Source of the DNA: CAYTZH01 sp964442285
Lineage (GTDB): Bacteria; Myxococcota_A; UBA9160; JAFDET01
Reading direction: 5' to 3'
Assembly (NCBI GenBank): GCA_964442285.1
Contig: CAYTZH010000013.1
Coordinates: 1-64,000 of the forward strand
Length of the DNA stretch: 64,000 nucleotides
A program made the translations under genes and the position numbers. The notes below the pieces were generated by a model. It was not told where the DNA came from, did not search any database, and saw only the letters and a program-made list of their open reading frames with translations. Position 1 is the first letter of the stretch. Every line of letters starts with the position of its first letter. Shown here one piece after another: positions 48,189 to 56,425 of the stretch.

Positions 48189-49790
48189 GTGGCGGACGGC
48201 GCTCGGACGGCGAGGGGCTGGGGTCTGCGGGTGCGCCTGAGCGGGCTCGCGGCTGGCGCGGTCGCGGCCGCGCTCCTCGTGGGCGGTGCGATCTGGGTGT
48301 GGGCCGTCGAGTACCGGATGCTCGAAGATCTGCGCGAGCGCGACCGGGAGCGGGCGTTCCGCCAGGTCTTCGTCCGGGTCAAGATCGTGGGGCCGCTCCC
48401 TGTCGATCCGTTCCCCGAGTCCGACCTCGTGGTGATCACGCCCGGCGGAGACGTCGAGTTCACCGGAGACCCGGCGCTGCGGGACCCCGACCTGCAGGCG
48501 TGGCTGGCCGCCCAGCGCGAGGCCCCCCGCTTCGCGCCAGCGGCCCGGGAGATGGGCGAGATCATCCGGCAGGCCGAGCGGGCCGTGCGGGAGTGCGTCC
48601 GGGGCGCCTTCCTCGACCAGCGCGGGGAAGGCCGGCTGCTGCGCTTCCCGCGGCTGGGTGGCGACGCCGGGGGAGCCTGCCGCGAGGTCGTCGACGCGGC
48701 ACGCGCCGAGGCCAGCGAGCGGGCGGGGGCGCTCCAGTGGCCGCAGCGGGTGGCGGACATGCCGGACGGGGGACGCCGCCTGCAGACCGCCATCGTGGTC
48801 CAGCTTCCCGGGGAGGCGGAGCCCTACGCGCTCGCCCTCCACTCGCCGCTCGATGCCATCGACGCCACCCTCGGCGTCATCGCCCGCAGCCTGCTCTTCG
48901 GTGGACCGGTGCTGATCGCCTTCGTGGCGGGCCTTGCCTGGCTGCTCCTCGGACGCTCCCTGCGCGTGGTCGGCGATCTCCAGCGCGAGGCCGAGCAGAT
49001 CGCCTTCGGAAGCCTCGAGCGGCGACTCGAGCTGCCGCCCGCGGACGACGAGGTCCGCCGGCTCGCCGCCAGCCTGAACCGCATGCTCGACCGGGTGGCG
49101 GAGGGCGCGGCGCAGCAGCGCGCCTTCGTCGGCGACGCCTCCCACGAGCTGCGCAGCCCCATCGCGGCGCTGCGCGCGCAGCTCGAGGTGGGTCTGGCGC
49201 ATCCCGACGAGGCGGACTGGCCCCGGCGGGCCCGGGAGGCCAGCGAGCAGGTGATCCGCATGCAGCGCCTCGTCGACGACCTGCTCCGGATGGCGCGCCT
49301 CGACGAGCCGGGGGGCTCCAGCGACGCGCGGCCCCGGCCCGTCTCGGACATCGACCTCGACGACCTGGTCCGCCTCGAGGCCGCCGGACTGCGCGAGGCC
49401 GAGGTGTCGCTCCTCGGCGTCTCGCCCGTGCGGGTGCGGGGCATCGAGTCCGATCTGCGGCGCGTGGTGGGCAACCTGCTCGAGAACGCCGAGCGCTACG
49501 GCAAGGGGCGCATCCAGGTCTCACTCACCCAGCAGGGCGAGGAGGCCCACCTCGAGGTCGAGGACGACGGCCCGGGCATTCCGCCCGAGGAGCGCGAGCG
49601 TGTCTTCGCACGCTTCACGCGCCTGGACTGGAGCCGGAGCCGCGCCTCCGGCGGCGCCGGGCTCGGTCTCTCCCTGGCCCGGGGGCTGGTCCGGGAGCAC
49701 GGCGGCAACATCTGGATCGAAGAGGGTCGCATGGGCGGCGCCCGCTTCGTGGTAGTGCTTCCCGTCGATCCGGCGCGCGCTGCGGGGTGA
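48189..49790 (+). CDS. Sensor histidine kinase, partner of the OmpR-type regulator
   Basis: A 533-residue kinase from GTG 48189. It has a first membrane helix (about 20-42), a periplasmic sensor of about 180 residues with three Cys, a second helix (about 236-258), HAMP (RSLRVVGDLQREAEQIAFGS), HisKA with His319 in DASHELRSPIAALRAQLE, and the HATPase domain (NLLENAERYGKG, DDGPGIPPEERERVFARF, GGAGLGLSLARGLVREHGG). Its signal is unknown. The adjacent EF-hand gene suggests a link with calcium or envelope state. Confidence 0.9.
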   Translation: MADGARTARGWGLRVRLSGLAAGAVAAALLVGGAIWVWAVEYRMLEDLRERDRERAFRQVFVRVKIVGPLPVDPFPESDLVVITPGGDVEFTGDPALRDPDLQAWLAAQREAPRFAPAAREMGEIIRQAERAVRECVRGAFLDQRGEGRLLRFPRLGGDAGGACREVVDAARAEASERAGALQWPQRVADMPDGGRRLQTAIVVQLPGEAEPYALALHSPLDAIDATLGVIARSLLFGGPVLIAFVAGLAWLLLGRSLRVVGDLQREAEQIAFGSLERRLELPPADDEVRRLAASLNRMLDRVAEGAAQQRAFVGDASHELRSPIAALRAQLEVGLAHPDEADWPRRAREASEQVIRMQRLVDDLLRMARLDEPGGSSDARPRPVSDIDLDDLVRLEAAGLREAEVSLLGVSPVRVRGIESDLRRVVGNLLENAERYGKGRIQVSLTQQGEEAHLEVEDDGPGIPPEERERVFARFTRLDWSRSRASGGAGLGLSLARGLVREHGGNIWIEEGRMGGARFVVVLPVDPARAAG

Positions 49791-50021
49791 GCCCGGCGCC
49801 GGGGGCTGGCCGAGGCCGGCCGCCGGCGAGACGAGGCGGCGACGCCCTCGGCGTCGAACGACGGCCGCGACCGTCTGTACCACGCGAAGTCCCGCCTTCG
49901 CGTCCTCCCCCAGCGGCACGCGCCGGGAGACCCACTCCGGTGCCAGCGCAGCGCAGCCGAGGGGGCCGTAGGCGCAGGCGAGGGCCGCCGCGAGCCAGAC
50001 CCAGGCGCCGAACTTCTGCAT
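49521..50021 (-). CDS. Possible small lipoprotein (C-terminal end uncertain)
   Basis: ATG 50021 has a strong ribosome site (GGAGGAG) and encodes a lipoprotein-type start: MQKFGAWVWLAAALACAYGP then LGCAALAP, with lipobox Cys at 23. The frame stays open into the 3' end of the kinase gene on the opposite strand (stop at 49521), so only the first 75 or so residues lie in non-coding DNA. CTGAG box 2 is just upstream, so transcription toward it is likely. The true C-terminus may be altered by a frameshift. The rest of the 49791-50144 gap has nothing else recognisable. Confidence 0.35.
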   Translation of the reverse strand: MQKFGAWVWLAAALACAYGPLGCAALAPEWVSRRVPLGEDAKAGLRVVQTVAAVVRRRGRRRLVSPAAGLGQPPAPGSPRSARRIDGKHYHEAGAAHATLFDPDVAAVLPDQPPGQGETEPGAAGGAAPAPVQAREACEDTLALLGRNARAVVLDLEVGLLALLGE

Positions 50022-50067
50022 CGATCGCTCCTCCCGCGATCGGTGCGAGGAACGTGACGAAGGGGCC

Positions 50068-50104
50068 CTGAGACGAGGCTGAGGCCAGCTGAAGCGCTTC
50101 TCAG
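50068..50104. promoter_or_regulatory. CTGAG response-regulator box 2
   Basis: CTGAG at 50068 and 50079, CTGAA at 50089, and inverted CTCAG at 50100: the same 0/11/21/32 spacing as box 1. It lies 47 bp upstream of the small lipoprotein start at 50021, where box 1 lies 57 bp upstream of the EF-hand gene. Confidence 0.55.
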
Positions 50105-50144
50105 CGGGAGCGCGGTGGACGGTGGGCGCCGGCGGCGGGCGCCG

Positions 50145-51038
50145 CTACAGGCGGTCCAGGATCGGGACCGTGATGCTGGCCTGGGAGTCGCCGGGCTGCT
50201 TGTCGCCGTAGATGCCCTGGAAGAACTCGCTGCGCACCATGTCGGCGAAGAACGCGACGCCGGGGTAGTAGACGATCGCCACGGTGTCGAACTGGTAGTC
50301 GCGCTCGACGCGGACCGCCTGGCCCACGTGCATGGGGCCGTAGCCGCCCTCGGCCATGGGGCCGAACATGGACATCCCGTAGCGGCGATCGGCGGCCTGC
50401 TGCTCGGGCGTGCCCCCCCTGAGCAGGTTCACGATCACCACGGCGTCGGCCCCGAGCTCCCGCTCCTCGAGGAGCCGTCCCGCGTACGCCTGGGACTCGG
50501 GGAACGCCTCGGGGTGCGCGGCCCGCGTGAACGGGAAGTACGACGGTCGGCCGCGCACGATCTGGCCCGCGCGCAGGGCCAGCAGACCCTGGGGGATCAG
50601 GGCGTTCACGACGGGCCAGCGCCGGAACCCCTGCACGTAGACCTCCTGGAAACGGTCGACCGCCCTGCGCATCGGCTCCGACTGCACGTGTCGGTCGAAC
50701 GCCGCGCGCGAGGGGTACTGGAGGAGGACGATGGCGCTCCAGTCCTTCTCCCCGATCTGCGCGGAGGCGAGGCCGGCCAGGACGACCTTCCCGGCGTAGA
50801 TCCAGCGGGCCTCGGAGCCCTCGCTGGCGCGCTTCAGCGCCCGCACCTCCTCCACGACGTCGTCGCCCGGGGCCACGCTGAGGAAGGCCAGGACGTGGAA
50901 GGCACCCGAGGCGTGGAAGATGGGCTGGCGATCCTGGACGACGTCCCGCCGCGCGCGCAGGTAGCGCTGGTGCTGCCAGAGCATCGCGGAGGCGGCCCCC
51001 AGGACGACGACCAGCAGGACGATCGCCACGACCTTCAA
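50145..51038 (-). CDS. Membrane-anchored tandem DUF1330-like protein
   Basis: A 297-residue protein. The start is TTG 51038, which overlaps the previous stop as TTGA. An N-terminal membrane helix (VVAIVLLVVVLGAASAML) is followed by two dimeric alpha/beta-barrel-like domains: one with FHVLAFLSVAPGDDVVEEV and AIVLLQYPSRAAFDRHV, another with AVVIVNLLRGGTPEQQAADR and VAIVYYPGVAFFADMVRS. The VNLL and YYP motifs match DUF1330. No activity is known. It is the last gene of the BVMO-TetR-DUF1330-DUF385 operon. Confidence 0.65.
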   Translation of the reverse strand: MKVVAIVLLVVVLGAASAMLWQHQRYLRARRDVVQDRQPIFHASGAFHVLAFLSVAPGDDVVEEVRALKRASEGSEARWIYAGKVVLAGLASAQIGEKDWSAIVLLQYPSRAAFDRHVQSEPMRRAVDRFQEVYVQGFRRWPVVNALIPQGLLALRAGQIVRGRPSYFPFTRAAHPEAFPESQAYAGRLLEERELGADAVVIVNLLRGGTPEQQAADRRYGMSMFGPMAEGGYGPMHVGQAVRVERDYQFDTVAIVYYPGVAFFADMVRSEFFQGIYGDKQPGDSQASITVPILDRL

Positions 51039-51451
51039 GAGCGCGGATCCAGCCTCAGCAGGTCCCGGGGCGGGAAGCCCATGAGGAACAGGACCGGCAG
51101 CGGGATCGGGTACTCGGCGGCCACCCGCGTGAACTCCTCGCCCTCCACGGCGACGGCGGTGTAGTCGCCGGTGGACCCGTCGATGGCGACCCGCACCTCC
51201 GGGTTCTCGAGCGCCCGCCGGTACCAGGCCCGGGGCCAGTGGTGGGCGGAGACGTAGAGCTTCCCGCCGCTCTCGAACCGCGCGAGCCGGCGCTCGTGGG
51301 ACGTACCCGACGCATCCGTCGTGGTGAGGACGAGCATGGGGATCTTCGTCCGGTCCAGGGTCGGCTGGCAGACCCCCAGGAACACCTCGAAGAGCACGAC
51401 GAGTCCTGCGTAGGAGACGCCGACGATCGCGACCCACTTCACGGCCTTCAT
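51035..51451 (-). CDS. DUF385-like (deazaflavin-dependent nitroreductase fold) protein
   Basis: A 138-residue split-barrel protein: an N-terminal hydrophobic helix (WVAIVGVSYAGLVVLFEVF), then IPMLVLTTTDASGTSHERRL, FESGGKLYVSAHHWPRAWY and YRRALENPEVRVAIDGSTGD. The pattern T..R.G..R...L.....G..Y.V.S......P.W..NL..NP.V.V matches F420-binding Ddn/DUF385 proteins. It fits the many F420-type enzymes in the window. Its stop overlaps the next start. Confidence 0.7.
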   Translation of the reverse strand: MKAVKWVAIVGVSYAGLVVLFEVFLGVCQPTLDRTKIPMLVLTTTDASGTSHERRLARFESGGKLYVSAHHWPRAWYRRALENPEVRVAIDGSTGDYTAVAVEGEEFTRVAAEYPIPLPVLFLMGFPPRDLLRLDPRS

Positions 51452-51473
51452 GGGGCTTCCTCCCGAAAGGGCC

Positions 51474-52337
51474 CTACTCCGCGATGTAGAGCGACGTGCG
51501 CTCCAGACCCGCACGCCGGTGCTTCACCGCAGCCCGGTAGCCCGGCATGTACTCGAGCACGAACAGGGAGCGCGGCGTCGGGTACTCCAGCACGGCCACG
51601 CTGTCCCAGTCGCCTCCGGCGGACGTCTCGACCGCCGGCTCGACCACGACGGGTCCCGTGCGGCCGGCGTAGGTCAGCCGGCCCCCGAGCATCATCACGC
51701 TGCGGATGGCGACGAGCCCGTAGCGGCGGTTGTAGGCCACGTCGCCGCTGACGTCGGGCTTCGCGACCGGCTCGTCGTAGGTGGCCCGGTCGCGCACCTT
51801 CAGGAAGTTGATCATGTAGGCGGGGGTGTCGCGCTCGTTGTCGAGATGTCGCTCGATCTCCGCGCGGGTGGGATTGATCCCGCCGTACGCGCCCATCGTG
51901 TCCGCCACCATCTCGTCGATGTTTCCGCGTTCGAGCACGGCCTCCAGCGTCGCTGGCCTGGGCTCGAGGAGCACGCCGACGCTGCGCAGGACTGCGGCGA
52001 CGCCGGGCAGGAAGAAGGGGGGCATCGGGGCCCGCAGCACGTGGGCCTGTACGTCCTCGAGCCCGGCGACCGAGGGCTTGCGCCCGGCCGCGGCGACGAG
52101 CGTGGCCTCGTCCGGGAACCGCACGATGGCCGCGTGGGTCCAGTGATCGGGATCGTCGCCGATGAAGGTGTACTCGCAGCGCGCCCGCCACGGCAGCGTG
52201 CCGCCGGCCTCGCGGACCGCCGCCGCGAAGGTCTCGTCGGCGCCGCCGGCGCAGCGCAGCATGTAGAGAAACATGGGGGCGCGGCGGCCGGAGATCGCCT
52301 CGAGACGGACGGGTTCGGGCAGGAAGGCTCGCGCCAT
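51474..52337 (-). CDS. Tandem DUF1330/EthD-like protein
   Basis: A 287-residue soluble protein. Two ferredoxin-like domains are visible: domain 1 MFLYMLRCAGGADETFAAAV ... HWTHAAIVRFPDEATLVAAA, domain 2 AYMINFLKVRDRATYDEPVA ... DSVAVLEYPTPRSLFVLEYM. The MINFLK and LEYP motifs match DUF1330. It probably acts as a monomer mimicking the family dimer. It lies between the TetR gene (17 bp) and the DUF385 gene (22 bp). Confidence 0.7.
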   Translation of the reverse strand: MARAFLPEPVRLEAISGRRAPMFLYMLRCAGGADETFAAAVREAGGTLPWRARCEYTFIGDDPDHWTHAAIVRFPDEATLVAAAGRKPSVAGLEDVQAHVLRAPMPPFFLPGVAAVLRSVGVLLEPRPATLEAVLERGNIDEMVADTMGAYGGINPTRAEIERHLDNERDTPAYMINFLKVRDRATYDEPVAKPDVSGDVAYNRRYGLVAIRSVMMLGGRLTYAGRTGPVVVEPAVETSAGGDWDSVAVLEYPTPRSLFVLEYMPGYRAAVKHRRAGLERTSLYIAE

Positions 52338-52354
52338 CGGTCTCCTCCGGCTTC

Positions 52355-52987
52355 CTAGAGGGTGAGCCCGGCGTCGCGCAGGAGCGCCGAGAGCGTTCGC
52401 ACCATGACGCCCCGCGCCCGCACCACCGAGAGCCCCCGGCTGCGGCGCAGGAGCTCCCACTGGGGAGGGCTCGCGGCCGTGAAGAGGGCCTCCAGGACCT
52501 CCCCGCGCTCGGCCTCGGGGAGCGCCTCGAGCTCGGGGCCGAAGATCCGCTCCACGTCCGTCCGCTGGCGCTTCAGGGCCTCGCGGGAGACCCGCCAGGC
52601 CTGGTCGCAGGCGCTGCCGACCAGGACCTGGGCCGTCAGGGCGCGGGCCACGGGCGCGGTGGCCTCGAAGAACCTCGCCCGCGCATCGGCGAAGAGGGCC
52701 ACGCGCTCGGCCAGGGGGCGGTCGGGCGGGATCTCCACGAGCAGCGGGTGGTAGCGCTGCATGCCCGCCTCGTTCACCGCGTCGTAGAGCTCGGCCAGAT
52801 CCTTGAAGTGGTAGAAGATCGAGCGGCGCGAGAGGCCGGCCCGATCGGCGATCTGGTCGGCGCTCGGCTGCAGGACGCCCTCCTGGACGAGATCCAGGCA
52901 GGCCTCGCAGATGGCGCGCCGGGAGCGCGCCACCCGGCCCTCCGCACCGGCCGGGCGGCCGGTGTCGGCCGTCGCCCTGCGCGCCAT
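52355..52987 (-). CDS. TetR family regulator of the BVMO operon
   Basis: A 210-residue regulator: HTH AICEACLDLVQEGVLQPSAD then QIADRAGLSRRSIFYHFKDL, with a helical effector domain (FFEATAPVARALTAQVLVGS). It follows the BVMO gene after 10 bp. The inverted repeat at 54870-54886 in the promoter of the BVMO gene is its likely operator. Stop and start spacing suggest co-transcription with downstream DUF1330 genes. Confidence 0.88.
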   Translation of the reverse strand: MARRATADTGRPAGAEGRVARSRRAICEACLDLVQEGVLQPSADQIADRAGLSRRSIFYHFKDLAELYDAVNEAGMQRYHPLLVEIPPDRPLAERVALFADARARFFEATAPVARALTAQVLVGSACDQAWRVSREALKRQRTDVERIFGPELEALPEAERGEVLEALFTAASPPQWELLRRSRGLSVVRARGVMVRTLSALLRDAGLTL

Positions 52988-52997
52988 GCTCACCCTC

Positions 52998-54803
52998 CTA
53001 GCGGCGCGCCATGCCCTCGAGGGCGCCGGCCTCGCGCCAGCCTTCGAGGATCTTGAAGAACTCGACGGAGCCGCCGCCGTAGAAGCCGTCCTGGGCGCTG
53101 CGTTCGCCCACCTTGCCCTCGTTGTTGTAGTAGCCGGGGGTGCAGTTCTCGAAGAAGTCGCCGGCATTGCGCGCCTTGGCCACGCACTGGTCGACCCAGG
53201 CCTGCTCCCCCTCGGGCGTCACCTCCAGGGCCTCGAGGCCCTCGTCGGTGGCGCGACGGATGAGATAGGCGATGTGCTTGGCCTGCTCGTTCAGGAGGTG
53301 CGGATAGCTCGCCGTGAAGCCGGCCTGGGCGTTGCTCATGATGTAGCAGTTCGGGAAGCCGTGGACGTGCATGCCGTGGAGCGTGCGTACGCCTCCGGTC
53401 CACTTCTCGCTCAGGCTCTCTCCGTCGCGGCCGTAGAGCTGCATTCCGGCGCGCCGGCAGTAGTCGGTGCCCACCTCGAAGCCGCTGGCGTAGATCAGGC
53501 AGTCGACCTCGTACTCCCGGCCCTCGACGACGACGCCGGTGGCCGTGATGCGCTCGACGCCCTTGCCGTGGGTGTCCACCAGGGTGACGTTCGGACGGTT
53601 GAACGCCGCCAGATACTCGTTGTGGAAGCAGGGGCGCTTGCAGAACTGCCGGTAGTAGGGCTTCAGCGCCTCGGCGGTCTCCGGGTCCTTCACCTCCGCG
53701 TCCACCCGGGCGCGGATCTCCTCCATCTTCTCGAAGTCCGCGAGCTCCACCGCCCGCGCGATGCCCTCGGGCGAGAGATCGGCGCTTCGGCCCTCGCGCA
53801 TGCCCAGCAGCAGCTTGGTGATGATGGCGGTCCAGCCGTCGTTGACGAGATCCTCGGCCTGGGGGACGCCCGAGACCAGGCAGTTGAAGTTGTCCATCCG
53901 CTTCTGGTGCCAGCCGGAATCCAGCGCCGCCGCCCACTTGGGGTCCGTCGGCGGGTTGTGCTTGACGTCGATGGACGAGGGCGTGCGCTGGAACACGTAG
54001 AGGCGCTCGGCCCACTCGCCCACGTGGGGCACGCACTGCACGGACGTGGCGCCGGTCCCGATGATGCCGACGCGCTTGCCCCGCAGGCCCGTGAGGTTGC
54101 CGTTCGAATCGCCCCCGGTGTAGCCATAGTCCCAGCGGCTGGCGTGGAAGGAGTGGCCCCGGAAGTCTTCGATGCCGGGGATTCCGGGGAGCTTGGGCCG
54201 ATTGAGGGGGCCGGTGGCGAGGCAGACGTAGTGCGCCCGCATCCGGTCGCCGTGGTTCGTGGCGATGATCCAGCGCGCGGCGTCCTCGTCCCAGCGGAGC
54301 TCCTCGACCCGGGTCCGGAAGCAGGTGTCCCGGTAGAGATCGAACCTGCGGGCGATGGCCTGGCTGTGGGCGAGGATCTCGTCGCCGTCGGAGTACTTCT
54401 GCTTGGGCGTGTAGCCCACCTCCTCGAGGAGGGGCAGGTAGGTGTAGGACTCGATGTCGCAGGCGATGCCCGGGTAGCGGTTCCAGTACCAGGTCCCGCC
54501 GAAGTCCGCGGCCGGATCGATGATGCGGATGTCCTCGATGCCGGCCTGGCGCAGCCGCGCGCCGGCCAGGAGCCCGCCGAAGCCCCCGCCGATGATGGCC
54601 ACCTCGACCTCGTCCGTGAGCGGCTCGCGGCGGAAGCCGGGCTCGACGTAGGGGTCGTCCAGGAAGTGGGCGAACCGGCCCGCGACCTCGACGTACTGCT
54701 CGTTGCCGTCGTCCCGGAGGCGCCTGTCGCGCTCCTCGCGGTACCGGCGACGCAGGGCGTCGGGATCGAAGGCGGGCGGCGGACCGGCGTCGGATGCGCT
54801 CAT
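52998..54803 (-). CDS. Baeyer-Villiger-type flavin monooxygenase
   Basis: A 601-residue type I BVMO. FAD Rossmann motif IIGGGFGGLLAGARL (about 70-84), GGTWYWNRYPGIACDIESYT, the BVMO fingerprint F214-R-G-H-S-F-H220-A-S-R-W224-D225, and the NADP Rossmann GIIGTGATSVQ at about 247-257. The enzyme would insert oxygen next to a ketone, giving an ester or lactone, using NADPH and oxygen. Steroid or cyclic ketones are plausible. It is the first gene of the operon and divergent from the LLM gene. Confidence 0.92.
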   Translation of the reverse strand: MSASDAGPPPAFDPDALRRRYREERDRRLRDDGNEQYVEVAGRFAHFLDDPYVEPGFRREPLTDEVEVAIIGGGFGGLLAGARLRQAGIEDIRIIDPAADFGGTWYWNRYPGIACDIESYTYLPLLEEVGYTPKQKYSDGDEILAHSQAIARRFDLYRDTCFRTRVEELRWDEDAARWIIATNHGDRMRAHYVCLATGPLNRPKLPGIPGIEDFRGHSFHASRWDYGYTGGDSNGNLTGLRGKRVGIIGTGATSVQCVPHVGEWAERLYVFQRTPSSIDVKHNPPTDPKWAAALDSGWHQKRMDNFNCLVSGVPQAEDLVNDGWTAIITKLLLGMREGRSADLSPEGIARAVELADFEKMEEIRARVDAEVKDPETAEALKPYYRQFCKRPCFHNEYLAAFNRPNVTLVDTHGKGVERITATGVVVEGREYEVDCLIYASGFEVGTDYCRRAGMQLYGRDGESLSEKWTGGVRTLHGMHVHGFPNCYIMSNAQAGFTASYPHLLNEQAKHIAYLIRRATDEGLEALEVTPEGEQAWVDQCVAKARNAGDFFENCTPGYYNNEGKVGERSAQDGFYGGGSVEFFKILEGWREAGALEGMARR

Positions 54804-54869
54804 GGGACGGACTCCCTGGGTGGGGCCAGGGCGGAGGGCCCTGGCCCGGTGACTCCGAGTCTGTCATTA

Positions 54870-54886
54870 TTGCACCCCGAGTGCAA
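54870..54886. promoter_or_regulatory. Inverted repeat TTGCAC-N5-GTGCAA (candidate TetR operator)
   Basis: A perfect 6-5-6 inverted repeat in the BVMO/LLM divergent region. It abuts the LLM ribosome site AAGGAG (54885-54890), with which it shares two bases. It could be a TetR operator or, as RNA, a hairpin hiding the ribosome site. Confidence 0.5.
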
Positions 54887-54897
54887 GGAGACCCCCC

Positions 54898-55758
54898 ATG
54901 AAGATCGGACTCATCCCCGTCAACGTCGCCGTCCCCAGCGTGGACGCCATGGTCGCGCTGGCCCGCAAGGCGGAGGCCGTCGGCGTCGAGTCGGTCTGGA
55001 CCTTCGAACACGTGATCGTGCCGAACGACTACCAGTCCCGATACCCGTACAGCGCCGATGGCAAGATGGGCGTCACGCCCGAGACGAACTTCGTGGATCC
55101 CCTGGTCGCGCTCGGCGTCGTGGCCCAGGCCACCGAACGGCTGCGGCTCGGCACCGGCGTCAACATCCTGCCCCAGACGAACCCCCTGCTGTTGGCGAAG
55201 CAGGCCGCCAGCCTCGACTTCGTCTCCGGCGGCCGATTCATGCTCGGCGTCGGGATCGGCTGGCTGCGGGAGGAGTACGACGCCATGGGAACCCCCTTCG
55301 AGCGGCGCGGCGCCCGCTTCGACGATTACCTGGCGGCCATGCGGAAGGTGTGGTCCGGCGAGACCGTCGAGCACCAGAGCGAGCATCTCTCCTGGAGCGG
55401 CTTCCAGAGCCACCCCGCGCCGCTCCAGAAGCCCTTCCCGGTGGTGATCGGCGGCTCGAAGGGCAAGGCCTTCGAGCGCATCGCCCGCTACGGCGACGGC
55501 TGGTTCGCCCCGCTGGTCGCCGCCGACCAGCTGAAGCCCCTGATCGAGCCGCTCGAGAAGGCCTGCGCGGCCGAGGGCCGCGACCCGAAGACGGTCGAGA
55601 TCTCCACGATGTGGATCCCGGCCATGGGGCTCGACAGCCTGCGCCAGCTCCAGGATCTCGGCGTCTCGCGCCTGATCGTCCCGCTCCAGGCGCTCGGCGG
55701 CGAGGGCCCGGTGGAGGCCCTCGACGGCCTCGCCGACCAGGTGATCGCGAAACTCTGA
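54898..55758 (+). CDS. LLM class F420-dependent oxidoreductase
   Basis: A 286-residue protein matching the TIGR03619-type F420 subfamily: MKIGLIPVNVAVPSVDAMVA, GVESVWTFEHVIVPNDYQSR, RLRLGTGVNILPQTNPLLLA, GGRFMLGVGIGWLREEYDAM and KPFPVVIGGSKGKAFERIAR. It is divergent from the BVMO and followed by a GST gene, suggesting reduction or oxidation of the same substrate. Confidence 0.9.
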   Translation: MKIGLIPVNVAVPSVDAMVALARKAEAVGVESVWTFEHVIVPNDYQSRYPYSADGKMGVTPETNFVDPLVALGVVAQATERLRLGTGVNILPQTNPLLLAKQAASLDFVSGGRFMLGVGIGWLREEYDAMGTPFERRGARFDDYLAAMRKVWSGETVEHQSEHLSWSGFQSHPAPLQKPFPVVIGGSKGKAFERIARYGDGWFAPLVAADQLKPLIEPLEKACAAEGRDPKTVEISTMWIPAMGLDSLRQLQDLGVSRLIVPLQALGGEGPVEALDGLADQVIAKL

Positions 55759-55799
55759 TGGGCGAGGCCGCGCCGGCCTTCCCGACCCCGAGGAGAGAG

Positions 55800-56408
55800 A
55801 TGCTGAAGCTCCACTTCGCCCCGAACTCGCGCGCCGGTCGCATCGTCTGGCTGCTCGAGGAGCTCGGGCTCGACTACGAACTCAACAAGATGGCCTTCCA
55901 CCCGAAGGACTTGAAGGCACCGGAGCATCGGGCGAGGCACCCGCTCGGCCGCGTGCCGGTCCTCGAGGACGGCGAGGTCTCCATCTTCGAGTCCGGCGCG
56001 ATCGTCGAGTACATCATGGCGCGCCACGGGGATGGCGGGCTGAAGCCGGCCGTCGATGCGCCCGAGTTCCCCGAGTACCTCCAGTGGTTCCACTACTGCG
56101 AGGGCATGGTGATGCCGCCGATCAACACGATCATGGTGCACAGCGTGCTGCTGCCGCCGGAGCGCCGCGATCCGACGGCCCTCGCCCAGGCCCAGCGCCT
56201 ATTGTCGCGGGCCGTCGCGCCGGTGGATGCGGCCCTCGAGGGGCGCGAGTACCTCGTCGGCCCGTTCACCGCGGCGGACATCATGCTCGGCCACTCGCTC
56301 TTCATGGCCAATCGCCTGGGACAGGTGTCGGACGAGCTGGAGAACCTGAAGGGCTACATCCAGCGGATCGAGAGCCGACCGGCGTTCCAGAAGGCGATCC
56401 AGATGTAG
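55800..56408 (+). CDS. Glutathione S-transferase family protein
   Basis: A 202-residue GST; start at ATG 55800, with AGGAGAG just upstream (another ATG at 55758 overlaps the LLM stop). Motifs: MLKLHFAPNSRAGRIVWLLE, GRVPVLEDGEVSIFESGAIV (cis-Pro, SGAI) and the C-terminal YLVGPFTAADIMLGHSLFMA. It probably works with the LLM and BVMO enzymes in modifying or detoxifying a product. Confidence 0.88.
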   Translation: MLKLHFAPNSRAGRIVWLLEELGLDYELNKMAFHPKDLKAPEHRARHPLGRVPVLEDGEVSIFESGAIVEYIMARHGDGGLKPAVDAPEFPEYLQWFHYCEGMVMPPINTIMVHSVLLPPERRDPTALAQAQRLLSRAVAPVDAALEGREYLVGPFTAADIMLGHSLFMANRLGQVSDELENLKGYIQRIESRPAFQKAIQM

Positions 56409-56425
56409 CCGGGGCCGGGCGCCCG

